Assembly (NCBI GenBank): GCA_009760855.2
Contig: WPIO01000146.1
Coordinates: 684,001 to 748,000, forward strand
Reading direction: 5' to 3'
DNA from: Cristatella mucedo
Lineage: Eukaryota; Bryozoa; Phylactolaemata; Cristatellidae
DNA length: 64,000 nt
Below are positions 11,056-22,311 of this stretch, piece by piece (the stretch's first letter is position 1; each line of letters starts with the position of its first letter). The position numbers were made by a program, and so were the translations under genes. The notes under the pieces are model-generated. The model was not told the DNA's origin. It made no database searches and saw only the letters and a list, made by a program, of their open reading frames with translations.

Positions 11056-11214
11056 TAGCTTGTTCCTCTCGGCCTTGCACAGGATAGCCAGCAATAACAA
11101 GTGATAACAAGTATTTAGCTTCGCAGAAGATTAGAGCAGCTCGGCAAATAACCAGGAACTTATATTCCTTTTGTGGCACAGTTTGGTTGATCCAACATAG
11201 AGTGCTGCTGTAGC

Positions 11215-12405
11215 GACGGATTCAGCTCGCTGAGGGAAAGCCTTCGAGCTGTTTATGCAGGCAGGGAAGAATGCGTACTGCCTAGGAGATAGAATGCTTT
11301 TACTTTACTTGGACCTGCCCCAAACCCTCAGGACTCACCAGAACCTGGCCACTTAAGGGTATATTTTGTAAAAATAGTCTTCGTTGACTCTTTATTAGAG
11401 CAATGCTTTGTTCTCTCCAAGGAGATTACAGCAGTGAAGGTAAGGTCAAAATTCACAAACTCTATGCAATTGCTGACCTCGGTTTTTGTTGTTTCCGTCT
11501 CAGATAAGAATGCATTAAAATGCCAGTTTTTCTTTTATTTACTTTTTCCTAAACACTCCTTTCGAAAAGCATGTAGTCAAGCAAATACTCCAAAATGCAG
11601 AAGTAGGCCAAGAAAACTTGAGCAACTTCCACCCAGTCTCCCTTCTACCTGCTCAAATCAATTTTTACCAGCCGTAAGCACCTCAGTGCTGGCCTACCGG
11701 CCTCTGCACTCGGGTGCTTACAGCTGGTGAAAATCTCTGCTGCTAGGCTTGTCTGCTCTGAGCATCGCAGTTGCCACACACAAATGTAAAGTGCTTAGGA
11801 AGAGATTGAGTTCTTTGAGGGCGCTTAATCAACTGCATTATTAATATAATTATTATTGCAGATATCCAAGCCGACTTGGGCTGGGTCCCAGTAAAGCTTC
11901 ATAGACTTCAAAGTTGTGTCGTTCACGTCAGGTTCAGTCTATAATTGGCTCCAAGCTCCTCCATGCTGTGAATCGTACCACTTTCTTATCGGAATACTAA
12001 CCGTTTACCTTTACTTTTTACAAACAAGAAATCTTTCGGGTATCATGCCTTTGGTTCGTAGGGTCCCAAAGATTAGAGCTCACTTCCGACTTGCGTCACA
12101 AGATCCCTGACTTGACAACTTAAAAGCAACTTAAAAACAACTAAAAAGCAATTATGTTTCACATTATTTAGTGAGTCCGTGTTCTTGGCCCTTTAAGCGC
12201 TTTAGTGTGCTGACACTTAACATGCTGCCACTAACCATATTTGCATGCATACCATGTGCAACTCATCTCCACCCAAGTTACGCTTGCTGTCATTGAGCTT
12301 GCTGCAACTTAACATTTGATCGTGGTTCCCTTGCAGCGAATTAAACTGACTAGAAAAATATTGAGTTATTTGAGGGTTTATCGTTATATTTATTATTATG
12401 CGTAT
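11215..12405 (+). mobile_element. Composite LINE-B derivative, copy 1
   Basis: A unique leader (TGCAGGCAGGGAAGAATG...) is joined to a short RT-start block (related to SNYRPVSLLP). It then jumps to the RLDFCNSLLTGLPAC region (about 11650), then at about 11783 to a LINE-B 3' hairpin with tail, then back to LINE-B 3' coding and UTR sequence ending near 12405. The leader, the order and the internal junctions recur in the copy at 63075-64000. The shared junctions mean one rearranged ancestor was copied, not that two elements decayed alike. It has no complete protein and would need help from an active LINE-B. Confidence 0.75.
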
Positions 12406-12764
12406 TAGTGTTGTTACGTCATATTACTGGCGGCAGAATTAAAGACGGCTGCTGCTTGTCATTAGTCGCAACATTTTTTCAAGTAGACGATGATGAGAAA
12501 ACTAGACATTATTTGAACAAATAAATAACATGAGCTACCGTATGCACAAGTTGTATAAATTAGTAACGGAGCTTAGCGTCCTTCGATAAATGATTGGTTA
12601 CAGGTATTCAGAAAGTCACAGGTAGTTACAGGGAGTTACCGGTAGTCAGGCGAGCGTATTTGTCATTTCTTATCTTTGGGGAGCAGTAACCAGTAAGTGA
12701 ATTCTGCTTTCACTAGATAGCAGTATGCTTTACCGGTGTCTTTGCTTTAACTTGGCATACCATG

Positions 12765-12912
12765 TATTCATTTTGTTTGTTTCTCAAGCATGGTTTTACT
12801 TACCATTCAATTGCATTTCACTTTGCAGCAAATGTAAAGTGCTTAGACAGAAATTAAGTTCTTTGAAGGCACTTTATGAAGTACATTATTGTTATTATTA
12901 TTGTTATTGTCA
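12765..12912 (+). mobile_element. LINE-B 3' end fragment B6
   Basis: The terminal hairpin reads AAAGTGC...GCACTTT, a compensated version of the family AAAGCGC...GCGCTTT, followed by ATTATTGTTATTATTATTG. It lies only about 110 bases upstream of the ITAM exon. Confidence 0.88.
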
Positions 12913-13017
12913 GTCACAATTTGTGCCGCTGGTTGAAATTGTTGCAGTCAGTAGTCAATTTCTACTGCAGTAAGAATTAATCGTGTTTTCTTTCGTTATA
13001 TGATTTCGTTGAAGAAG

Positions 13018-13231
13018 TCGAGATGAAAGAAAAAATCCCGCGCGAGCCCACACTGCCTAGTCAAACTCCCGTAAGCGAATATGCTTCACTTGAACCAACG
13101 CGTGGAAATGAATACGACTCCCTGCATTTGGACGGTCCAGCATATCAAGTTCCTGGTGTGACATCTGATGCTAGTGTCGGGTGGCGTGATCCTCGAGTCA
13201 ATATCGGTTACCCAGGAGATGCACATACCAG
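13018..13231 (+). CDS. Exon encoding an ITAM-bearing cytoplasmic tail
   Basis: This open exon encodes about 71 hydrophilic residues with no membrane segment. It contains SEYASLEPTRGNEYDSLHL, an exact YxxL-x7-YxxL match to the ITAM consensus (YxxL/I-x6-12-YxxL/I) that binds tandem SH2 kinases of the Syk/ZAP-70 type in known systems. Further tyrosines follow in AYQVPG and IGYPG. The donor CAG/GTGAGT after 13231 is strong and leaves phase 2. The acceptor is one of two AG dinucleotides at 13013-13014 or 13016-13017, both phase 1, after a T-rich tract; I chose the second. Stops bound the frame at 12978 upstream. No LINE similarity is seen. It is probably an internal exon of an Ig-type or other receptor whose ectodomain lies upstream, beyond or near the window edge. 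The exon is well supported; the receptor assignment is inferred. Confidence 0.6.
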
Positions 13232-13273
13232 GTGAGTTGATTACAAAAAGCTACTAGGGCTTTATTGCCTTTG

Positions 13274-13370
13274 CTTTTTGAGCAAGAGGTATAGCAAAGA
13301 AATGATTCTTGAGTAGCTTACACTTTTTGAGCAATAGGAATAGCAAAAGATGTTTTTCAAGTAGCTTACA
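13274..13370 (+). repeat. Tandem duplication of about 49 bp
   Basis: CTTTTTGAGCAAGAGGTATAGC at 13274 recurs as CTTTTTGAGCAATAGGAATAGC at 13323, and both units end in GTAGCTTACA. It lies in the presumed intron just after the ITAM exon. Confidence 0.85.
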
Positions 13371-14189
13371 CTTTCGCCTTGCCCAGGGAGTGACCGGTCA
13401 CCGATGAACGCGAAGAGCTAAAAAACTGCTAACGATGAGCGTGTTTCTGTAGATAAGGCCATTAGGCTCTGTTGCCAACTTGGCTGCATGGCCAATAAAC
13501 ATCAGCTGTTTCCGACCTTAGAGTGCGGAGTGGCTGAATTGTACTCGCCATGAATATCATAAGCTTTTTGAATCATTTGATTTTTCCGTCTTGCATCTAT
13601 AATGCTTCAGTAGTAGATGCTTCTTTAGGAATGTTTCACCACGATTTTGGACCGTCCAAGAATTTTGGATGACTGAACGAAGACGAAACAGATGACCTTT
13701 ATTGTGAAGGATATCGTAGAAGAAGTGATTGACGAAACCATAGATGCATTTATCAAGAGTCCCTGACGCTGGGATGCTCAAACCTATTTGAATAGGAATA
13801 AATTAATGGTTCGGAGATTCATAAATTCCCTCAAATGAAGGCTTAAATGTATTTTTAGCTGGCGACAACATCAGTGAAGTAAATGAGGCTCTGCAGCGAG
13901 TCCATATCTGAGTTTCTTCGTATCGAATCAGATCATGGGGCGGTCGGACTTACTATAAATTCTCTAGATTTACATAACGGAGGCCATCTCCCTAGTGAAA
14001 GCTATTTTCTCGTGACCAATCTGAATAAGGAGCTGTGCAGCACCTAAAGTAAGCACAACCAATTGAGTGATCGATTACATAAGCTTTCTAAAAGAAGCAA
14101 TGTAGAAGCATAACAAAAGGGAGGCAGCAGAAAAATGAACCTCGCTAAACCTTTTTCAGAGTTAGGCTGTACTCGTGGATTACTTATAA
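13371..14189. other. Presumed intronic stretch, nothing recognised
   Basis: There is a minus-strand open frame of 74 codons (13557-13781) with no recognised domain. The stretch ends at an ATA microsatellite that is the tail of the next LINE-B copy. Confidence 0.4.
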
Positions 14190-14985
14190 TAATAATAATA
14201 ATAATAATAATAATGTACTCGATAAAGCGCCCTCGGAAAACTTAATCTCTTTCTAGGCGCTTTACATTTGCTGCAAAGGGAAATGCAATTAAATGGTAAG
14301 TAAAATCATGCTTGAAAAACAAAAAAAGAATAACATGGTTAGGGGTGACATGCACAGGGTCAGCATGCAAATTTGGTTAGTGGCAGCATGCACAGTGTCA
14401 GCACGCATAACCACATCAAGGACGAATCACAGGGACCCACTAAATGCTGGCCTACATAGGTGGGTTTTTCAGTTCCTTTTAAATGTGGTCAGGTCAGGGG
14501 ATGTTCTGACGCAGGTCGGGAGGCAGTTCCAGGCTTTGGGAGCATACGAACTAAATGCACGGTCCAAAGGATTTGAGGTTTGTACGAGGTATTTCTAGAC
14601 TGTTTCATTCCGAAAAGCGGATGGTACGATGCTTGGCCTGATGGGGGAGTATGTCGGAGAGATAGGCTGGAGTCATAGCATGAAGGGACCTTAAAGTGAG
14701 CAACAAAACCTTAAAGTCGATCCGTTGCTTGACTGGTAGCCAGTGCAGGTCGGCGAGAAGTGGAGTAATGTGGCGACTGCGATGCCTACGACCGATAAGC
14801 CTGGCTGCTGAGTTTTGCACCAGCTGCATTCGCCTGATCGCACATGCTGGTAGGCCAGTAAGCAGTGAGTTGCAGAAGTCGAGACGAGATGTCACGAATG
14901 CATGGACCAACTTAGATGTGGTATCCTTATATAAACAAGCCCGAATTTTAGCAATATTATGAAGCTGAAAATACTTAGTGGGTTC
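14190..14985 (-). mobile_element. LINE-B copy B7
   Basis: The minus-strand 3' end has a long (ATA)n tail at 14190-14213 and the hairpin. Downstream (toward higher coordinates) lies the 3' coding part at 14605-15021 with ASRLDFCNSLLTGLPAC-like and DLHWLPVKQRIDF blocks. It is truncated near 14985, just after FQLHNIAKI. Confidence 0.88.
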
Positions 14986-16210
14986 CCTGGGAGTTGCGAC
15001 AGCTTGCCACTTCGTAGTCAACTTAACGAATGTTTATACACAGAGATTCCTATTTTAAGCTAGCCAAACATGTACTTTGCATGATTTTGGTATATCACGT
15101 CGGCCAATTGCAAGTATTGACAGGGCAAAGATAAGCATGCGAAAATTACCAGCCAAGTCGGCATACTGCTACAAGAACTTGAGGCTATCCTGAGATCTGA
15201 TCGTTTCTTGAAGTTATACTGTTCGTTCACGATTCAATTGATGTTTTGTAAAATCCTAATATTATCGTGTCACTGTGGCTGGAGTCGCTGTAAATAAGTT
15301 ATTTTTTGTAGCCGTTTGCGTGCCGAATGCCGTCTTATCTTGATATCTGAAGTCGCGTAAGATCAATCCCCACAACATTTTCACAGCTATGGCTGGGCCT
15401 GCCATTATTATTTCAGCACACTCTATTAGTGTGTCGAAGTGGACGAATCGGGTGGATAACTCTAACTAATTTATCATTTTTCGGGTAAGGTCCACAAAGG
15501 ATCAATTATCAAAGTGGTCGCATTGCTAATGAATGAAGTTCAAGTCGCTATCAACATGTACATCCTTTTGTGCTTCGGTGGATCCTGAGGAAATGTGAAT
15601 GGTAAATCTAAATTTCTGCTGGGATTGTCAGTGCATTTTATTCTCCAACGGAATATCTTTTAAGATGATTAATTTTCCTCCGTCGCTTAGTGGGCAAACC
15701 AAACTAATAGACTAATTTCTCACTGCTCTACTCGATCACACTGACTTTGGTAATTAGTACGTGAAGGGAAGCTGTAATTGTCTGCATAAGAAGGAAGTCA
15801 CAAATAGTCTTTTAGATAATCTCAGAGAAAATTGACTCCTGTCGGAGAAAACTGACTCTCGTTTAGGAATTAAGCAGCTATTGGTCTCGTTAAGTAACGC
15901 CTCGCCCACATAATCGGCACGATATGAAGTTCACTGCCCATGAACGTTTCAGCAGACCGGAACCTACGGCCATTCACCCATAGCTAACTTCACCGAATAC
16001 AACCTAGTTTAATTCCCTTACCAGTCGCCACTAAGCTGAGCGACACTTATCCCATATTTTGGGACAGTATAAACTAAACATGCATCCAGGGAGTGAGTGG
16101 ACTGTCTTCGGCAAACTCAGCTGGCAATGAGCCTGAGAAACCAATTTGCATTTGTTTCTCGGCGCGTGCTTATTTTTATAGCGAAACCTCACATGCTACT
16201 GCAGGTCCTG
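14986..16210. other. Unassigned stretch
   Basis: I found no repeat, exon or RNA signal that I can defend in this AT-rich sequence. Confidence 0.4.
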
Positions 16211-16354
16211 ATTTTATAATTATAATTCATTTGCATGGCGCTCTAAGAGAACTAAATCTCTATGCAGGCGCTTCATATATGCCTCCTGGCTCAAGCCCAC
16301 GACCTCAGCCAGACCTCGGTCGGGGTGAGCTCCTAAATGCTGGACCAAAGCAGC
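16211..16354 (-). repeat. SINE-1 copy a (tRNA-like head, LINE-type tail)
   Basis: Read on minus, a tRNA-like head (TGGTCCAGCATTTAGGAGCT, then GAGGTCGTGGGCTTGAGCC) is followed by an L2-type tail, GAAGCGCC...GAGCGCCAT, ending in an AT-rich run. An A-box-like and a B-box-like block lie in the right order for RNA polymerase III. Copies b, c and d share the full layout. Confidence 0.8.
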
Positions 16355-16750
16355 GTTAAGGTCATCAAAGATGAGTTCGAGTTGCATCCCTTATGACAGC
16401 TTAATGTACTGAACGAGCCTATTAATATAGCTCACATATGATATAATTCATACTGACTTGGCCTATTAATTTTACCCTGAATTGCAATGATGTTAAAGGG
16501 CAAGTTTAAACACTTGCTGCCTGCAAGATCATGTCATGAGCTATTTATCGTTGCTTGTGCGACGGCACAGCTAACTATCTGCACACGCTGGTGCACCTAC
16601 ATTAGTATGGTGTAATGGGAGCATCCCTGCACTAAATAAACGGAGACGACAGACCCTGAAATTAAAAAAAGGAAATAGAACACTTCAGCTCTTTTAGATT
16701 TTCCTTGCTCAGAGGGTTGACTAAAATCACAAAACCGAGCTGTTGGTAAA
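16355..16750. other. Unassigned stretch between two SINE-1 copies
   Basis: Nothing recognised; no open frame of note. Confidence 0.4.
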
Positions 16751-16902
16751 TTAATATAACAATATAATATAATTAATTTATATAGCGCCCCAAAAGAACT
16801 TAATCTCTATCAAGGCGCTTCACATATGCCTTGAGGCTCGAGCCCACGACCTCAGTCAAACCTTGGTCGGGGCGAGCACCTTAATCGCTAGACCAAACCA
16901 GC
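16751..16902 (-). repeat. SINE-1 copy b, best preserved
   Basis: The minus-strand reading is: A box TGGTCTAGCGATTAAGG, B-box region GTGGGCTCGAGCCTC, then GAAGCGCCTTGATAGAG and GGGGCGCTATATAAATTAAT. The last part has the GCGC-loop-GCGC tail typical of L2-clade LINEs and matches the LINE-B 3' end in this window. The head resembles a tRNA in its box order, but the cloverleaf is not intact, so it is a SINE and not a tRNA gene. Confidence 0.85.
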
Positions 16903-17282
16903 TCGGCGGAATTCTCTAGCATATTAACGGTCACCCCAAGGGAATTATTGCCCGACCCCATTAAACTGTTAAGAGACCCTACATTCTTGGCAAATTCAAA
17001 ATTAAGCTGCGCCCGAATGCCCAGCCGGTTATTCAAGTGGTGCGCCGTCATTTTTAAGTAAAGAGACCGGCTTGAGAACAATTTGCACTCAATTTCAAAG
17101 GACTGGATACTGTTATAATTTACAGTAGCTTATAAAATTGGTCGGCACAATAATATTGGGTTATAAGCCTGCAATTTAAACGGTGAACGTTTGCATTCAC
17201 TCAAACACTCCGAATGCTGCAAAATGATGCGAGCACCAGCTGCTCCTGACTTTTGAAGAGAGTTAAGCAATCTTAGCTGGTG
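16903..17282. other. Unassigned stretch upstream of LINE-A copy A3
   Basis: Nothing recognised; the minus-strand frame of 66 codons at 16881-17081 runs into the SINE and is not convincing. Confidence 0.4.
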
Positions 17283-18508
17283 CCTTGTCTGATCGTGTTC
17301 GATCCGGGTTGTGTGGGGTTCAGGTCTGAAACATGAGAAGGGTCACCTGTGGAGTCCCTCAAGTGTCTGTACTCGGTCCCTTGCTGTTCTCCATTTATAC
17401 ACAACCTCTGGGAAAAGTGATTAAGGCCCATGGAATAGGATATCACTTTTATGCTGACGATATTCAGCTGTATTTGTCATTTAAACCGTCGGAATCTGCT
17501 GCAGCAACTGAAAAACTGAATGGTTGCCTTGCCGATATTCGATCCTGGATGTCGGAAAACTTCCTGAAATTAAATGACGATAAAACCGAACTGCTGCTCA
17601 CAGGACACCCTAAGAGTGTGACTGGATTAAAAGGCTTTGCTGTTCTAATAGGTAATGCTAATGTGCGACCATCACCGCATGTTCGTAATCTAGGTGTCGT
17701 GTTCGACAGCTGCCTCAATTTCAAAAGCTTCATTCAGAATACTGCCTCTACAGCTAGCCATCACATCAAATCCCTATACAAAATTAGAAATTTTCTCCCA
17801 CAGTGGCTTGTAAAAAAATTAACTAGCTCTTTAGTTCTGTCTCGGCTTGATTATTTTAATGCCCTTTTGGCTGGGCTGCCAAAAGAAAGCTATTATGCCA
17901 CTACAGCAGACTATGAATATGGCTGCAACGCTGGTCTTCAAGTCCCAGCGGTTTGAGCACGTGTCACCTCTGCTGAAAGAGCTAGGATGGTTGCCGGTTG
18001 AGCAAAGGATACAGAGCAAAGTTCTTACGCTGACTCACAAGACCGGCCACGGCTTGACTCCTTCGTACCTAGCTGAACTGCTGCATCAGCTTCAGCCTGT
18101 TCATACCCTCAGGTCCTGTGTGGACTATAAATCAGCTGTCCCATTCCTCTGATTTAAAGACAGTTGGCGACAGAAGCTTTAGCTCTGCAGGTCCTAGACT
18201 GTGGAACTCGCTTCCACAATTCTTAAGCATCGACATGTACTCTCCAACTGCCGACTATGGCACATCTTTTTCAGCGATCCTGAACTGCTAGTTCTATGCT
18301 ACTCACTACCTCAAATGCTCTCCTAACACTGCTATGCTTCCCACTTTCTCTTTGTAGCGTGAGACGAAGTCTGTTGGCTACCGAATGCGTACTGAAAGCC
18401 TCTTAGGCTGTGAGTGAGCCCTACAAAACTCTCCTTGGTAACACCCACATGGTCTTTATGACTTTGTGGAGTTACTAACGGAGATACATTACATTTTATT
18501 TAAGTATC
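17283..18508 (+). mobile_element. LINE-A copy A3, 5'-truncated
   Basis: It begins at CTTGTCTGATCGTGTTCGATCC within the RT region and ends at the full 3' terminus GAGATACATTACATTTT. The coding part and 3' UTR are collinear with copy A2 at 60525-61722. It is among the least decayed LINE-A copies in the window. The 5' truncation is the usual result of incomplete reverse transcription. Confidence 0.92.
17333..18152 (+). pseudogene. LINE-A reverse transcriptase C-terminal half (copy A3)
   Basis: An open frame of about 207 codons (17333-17956) starts with [20 protein letters not shown], the RT block B region with Q-G changed to Q-V. It then reads [14 protein letters not shown] with the catalytic YADD intact, [20 protein letters not shown] (block D/E) and [18 protein letters not shown] frameshift near 17890 moves the rest into the frame of 17847-18152, giving [20 protein letters not shown] and KVLTLTHKTGHGLTPSYLAELL. 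The palm's motif A and all N-terminal parts are absent because of truncation, so it cannot work despite the intact YADD. Confidence 0.9.
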
Positions 18509-18589
18509 TTTGAAAACATCAGCAGATAAGGTCTGGGTGATTTACTGTTAATGGAGACTTAAGCTTTGGTCCCATTCCTGTGAATATGG

Positions 18590-19390
18590 CCACTTAGTGT
18601 TCGACTTTGATCCCTCCCGGCTTTTGAGCACCTCGAATTCTCTCAAGTCACTTGCTGAATGTAGTGAGGACATCATCACGTGGATGGCAGCACATTTTCT
18701 AAAACTAAGTGATGCTAATACTAACTAACTAGTTGTGGGCAAATCCAGTGTGGTTCAGAAATCGGAAATGCTGACGCTCAAACTTGGCTCTGCCAGCATA
18801 TCTCCCGTTGAATCAGTTAGATATCTAGGAGTCATTTTCCAAAGTGATCTCTCGTTAGAGGACCAAATCAGCTCCACAATCAAATGTGCCTACTTTCAGC
18901 TACATCAAATTGCTAGAATTCGGCTTGTTTAGATAAGGATACTATGACTAAGTAGCCATTTGTCCCATCCAGTGTTGACTTCTGTAACTCACTGCCTGCT
19001 GGTCTACCGGCATGTGCAAACAGGCGATTACAGCTGGTGCAAAACTCTGCAGCTAGGGTTAGCTGTCGTGAGCTATGCAGTGGCCACATCACACCACATC
19101 TCGCCGACCTGCACTGGCTCTCAGTCTAGCAACGGATCGACTCGAACGTTTTGTCTCTCACTTTTAGGTCAATTCATTATTTGGCTCCACCATATCTCTC
19201 AAATCTTGTCCCCCACCAGGCCAAGCATCGTACCAACCACTTTTCGGAAACAACAGTTTAAAAATGCATCGTACGAGCCTCAAATCCTCTGGAGACCGTA
19301 CATTTAGCTCATATGATCCCAAAGCCTGGAACTCATTCCTGAATTGCGTCACAACATCCCCTGACTTGATCACAGTTACAAAAAACTAAG
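18590..19390 (+). mobile_element. LINE-B copy B8, truncated at both ends
   Basis: It runs from the segment after the RT core (FDPS-like, then IITWMAAHFLKLSDAN) through SARNLGVIF-like and LDFCNSLLAGLPAC-like blocks to the region before the 3' UTR. The 3' hairpin is missing, so this copy was either cut by a deletion or joined to other DNA at about 19390. Frames are broken. Confidence 0.85.
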
Positions 19391-21322
19391 GGAGTAGCCT
19401 CCGAAATAATCGGGGTAGGTTCCAAAAAAATGGTCAATTTTTTTGAAATTTCTGTATTAAACATAAACTAGTTATAAATGCAAGCTACAATTTTGGTGGC
19501 TGTCAGGTGACTGGATCACGGTCAATACAATTATTATGTAAGACCTATTTAAACCGAAAGTAGTTCATCGAGCTCAACAAAATAATTTTTTTTGACAAAT
19601 AACTGAGCCGGAACTGCGGTTTTCTGGTGAAATCTACGAATACAAGCTACTCAGCCCTAAGCGAACCCTCAAAAAATAGTTGTGGAGAATGATAAAATGT
19701 AAAAATCTTCTAGAAGTGACACGTCCCTCAAGATCGCACGTCTGACTGGTAATACAACAAGATCATAAAAGAGTAAACCCCTTATGGGGTCGGGTGCCTA
19801 GTCCTGCCTCTGCTTCCCTGCTCCCCCCCATAGCAACCGGCGGTAAAAGGCATTCCAAGGCCCACTCCTTATTTGCTTGGCAGAAACCTGTTTACATTGG
19901 TATGTTTACATCGGCTCACAAACCGGAAGTGACTGTCATTCGGCCAGTAGACGAACATTGGGGATAATGTATTGAGAATTTGCTGCTGCCAGGGCCGCCG
20001 TAACTATGGAATCCATTACCACGGCACCGCATGAATCCTGGGACAGCTGATCCAGTTCCAGTATCCGCCATAACCCATAAGGCGACGGCCGGGAGTGGTC
20101 CATTGTTCGGTGGCCGGTCAGCATGGTGACCTGGATGGAACTAGAGCGTCGTTTACTGGAAGCCAGTCTGAAAATGTTGATTCATTTCTATTCAAGGAAA
20201 TTTAGGTTATTTCAAGTTCTCATTTATGTCGTTAAAAGTTAGATATTTGTATTGGCAAATGCCGGGGTAGCCTGGATTGCCGGCCTGAGGTATGAGGCCA
20301 ATTGTGTATGTGATCTGCTTAGGCTGTATAAGGATCTTGTTATGTTGACCTGATCCTAAGATCCATATTTATCTTTTTATTAAATTGTTCGTGCGATGAT
20401 AGCGTTACCTAGTGCTGCCTCTTGGTTATAGCTTGGAGTTCTCAAGTTTATCTGCAAACGACAGTCCAATGCCTGCTGTCATTTATGTCATATCGCCTAA
20501 AATAATGATCCGATAACCTTAAAACTTTGGAATATATGATTGATTGCAGTTACATAATGAATACAGCCTTCTCACATGCATATTGGACCTCAGTAGATAG
20601 AGTTGTTTTGGTCAAAACTGGCTGTGTTTGCCGGTCTAAGCCTTTGTCATCCTTTCACTCACATGGCTTAAAAATTTCACAGATAGGCAACTTGTGATCC
20701 AATCAACGTGAAATTCGAAGTACATGCTCTTAAGTATTTGTTTTGATGTTGCACGACGACAAATACAGTAACACTTGTTATTCTATGTAACCTATATGCT
20801 TTGGCAGCTTAAGTTGGCTTCTCTGAGTGCTGTCACAGCAGTAGTACTTGGTACCTGGTAAATTCTACAACTTGGTCGATACTGGGCCGATCTGTGTGAA
20901 ATTTGGCATATAGCTGCAGCTCACCTGTCTCGACACTCTCCCTCTGTGCATCTACGAATAATGATTGTGTATGCATATAATACGCCTGTCAGAAAGTGTC
21001 CGTGGGCTGTGTTCGTGATGACAGTCAACAGTTTGAGATGTCAAATTTTTTAAATTTTTTTTGTGGGGGAGAGTGTCGAGACGAATGTACTGCATTTTTT
21101 GAGTGGTTTGCTTTATTTCTACAAAAACATTTTTTGATCGGAAAAATGTGGAGCTGACTTTTACTAGTAGTGCTATACGTGATCTTACACTTTTAAAATT
21201 CATCAGAAGGTCAAAGCAGCAGCTATATCACATCAAACGATAGCTAATGCTACCATTTTTCTTCATGCCAATTTTCATGCCATTCAGTTTACTGGTCTTC
21301 ATACAATGTTTAATAAATGGGC
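19391..21322. other. Unassigned stretch with a GC-richer core
   Basis: No repeat family of the window is present. A GC-richer block at about 19790-20170 has a minus-strand open frame with an ATG at 20124 (62 codons, ending at 19936), which could be a first exon of a minus-strand gene. It shows no domain, and I find no matching donor that I would defend. The rest is AT-rich. Confidence 0.3.
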
Positions 21323-21388
21323 TTTTGGGGGGACAACTCCCCCTATTAGCGACCATTTTGGGGGATAACTCCCACTACTGGCCGACTT
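21323..21388 (+). repeat. Two-unit tandem repeat with G-run/C-run inverted repeats
   Basis: TTTTGGGGGGACAACTCCCC at 21323 is repeated at 21356 as TTTTGGGGGATAACTCCCAC, a period of 33. Each unit contains a GGGGG...CCCCC-type inverted repeat that could form a small hairpin. Confidence 0.7.
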
Positions 21389-21404
21389 AGACACACCTAC
21401 TTAT

Positions 21405-21655
21405 AAAGCAGTAAGTGGGTCCCTGGGATTCTTCCTTCATTTGCTCATGCGTGCTGATACTGTGCATGCTGCCACTAACCATATTGCATGCTGACCCTGT
21501 GCATGCTACCCCCAACCATGTTATTCATGTTGTTTATCAAGCATGATATTACTCACCATTCATATGTGTTTCCCTCTGCAGCAAATATGAAGCGCCTTGA
21601 AAAAAATTGAGTTCTCTGAGGGCGCTTTATCAAGTGCATTATTATTATTATTATT
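21405..21655 (+). mobile_element. LINE-B 3' end fragment B9
   Basis: It begins near AGTGGGTCCCTGGGATTCTTC, the end of the coding region or 3' UTR, and ends with the hairpin GAAGCGCC...GGCGCTTTATC and (ATT)n. Confidence 0.9.
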
Positions 21656-22311
21656 AGCTGTAATTATTGGTGCATAGTCTGCCGTCGCCCTAGCTGCAAC
21701 TCTGGCTATCAGTGAGTTGCTGACGAAACCCCGATGGAAAGACCAAGCTAGGCACCGACTTTAGCTATCTGAGCAGCACGGTGTCAATACGGTACCAATA
21801 AAGCTACAGTATAATGGCTTGTCCAGGCTGTATGTCTCCAATGGACTGGTTCTGCTTGGTGGGCAGGACTGCACTTAAGGTGTCATAATAATCGTATACT
21901 TTCGCCATTACTACCTGGTTACACGGGATTAATCTCTCCAAAAGCCTGTTGCACAGACAGTGACACGAGCTACAAGCAGTGCTTAGTGCACCCTAACGAG
22001 TAAGCCGCAATGTCTCGAAACTGAGAGCTAACTAGCGGACTTCAGACCCTTGTCACCAACTGAATCCACGGCCAGCTCAAGTGTTATTATTAGTAAATTT
22101 AGTACTATTTTTTGAATCTGTGGGCACATACTAGAGAAGACGACTTGTACTCGCAGATTTTCCTGAGTGTGCAGTCAGACGCTAGCAGTTAATTTTAAAC
22201 TCTGCAACTGGCTAGTCTAATGCAAAAGTCAAATTTACCCTCTCCGACTACTTATGAAGCACATGCACTGACTCCTCATTAAGCAGGGTATTGACTTAAA
22301 AATTAGGCACC

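Noticed and set aside
14190-14213. An independent ATA microsatellite
   Set aside because: It is the 3' tail of LINE-B copy B7, like the ATT runs at other LINE-B ends.
16860-16902. A tRNA gene on the minus strand
   Set aside because: The A- and B-box-like blocks are present, but there is no closed acceptor stem or intact cloverleaf. The same unit recurs with a LINE-type tail, so it is a SINE.
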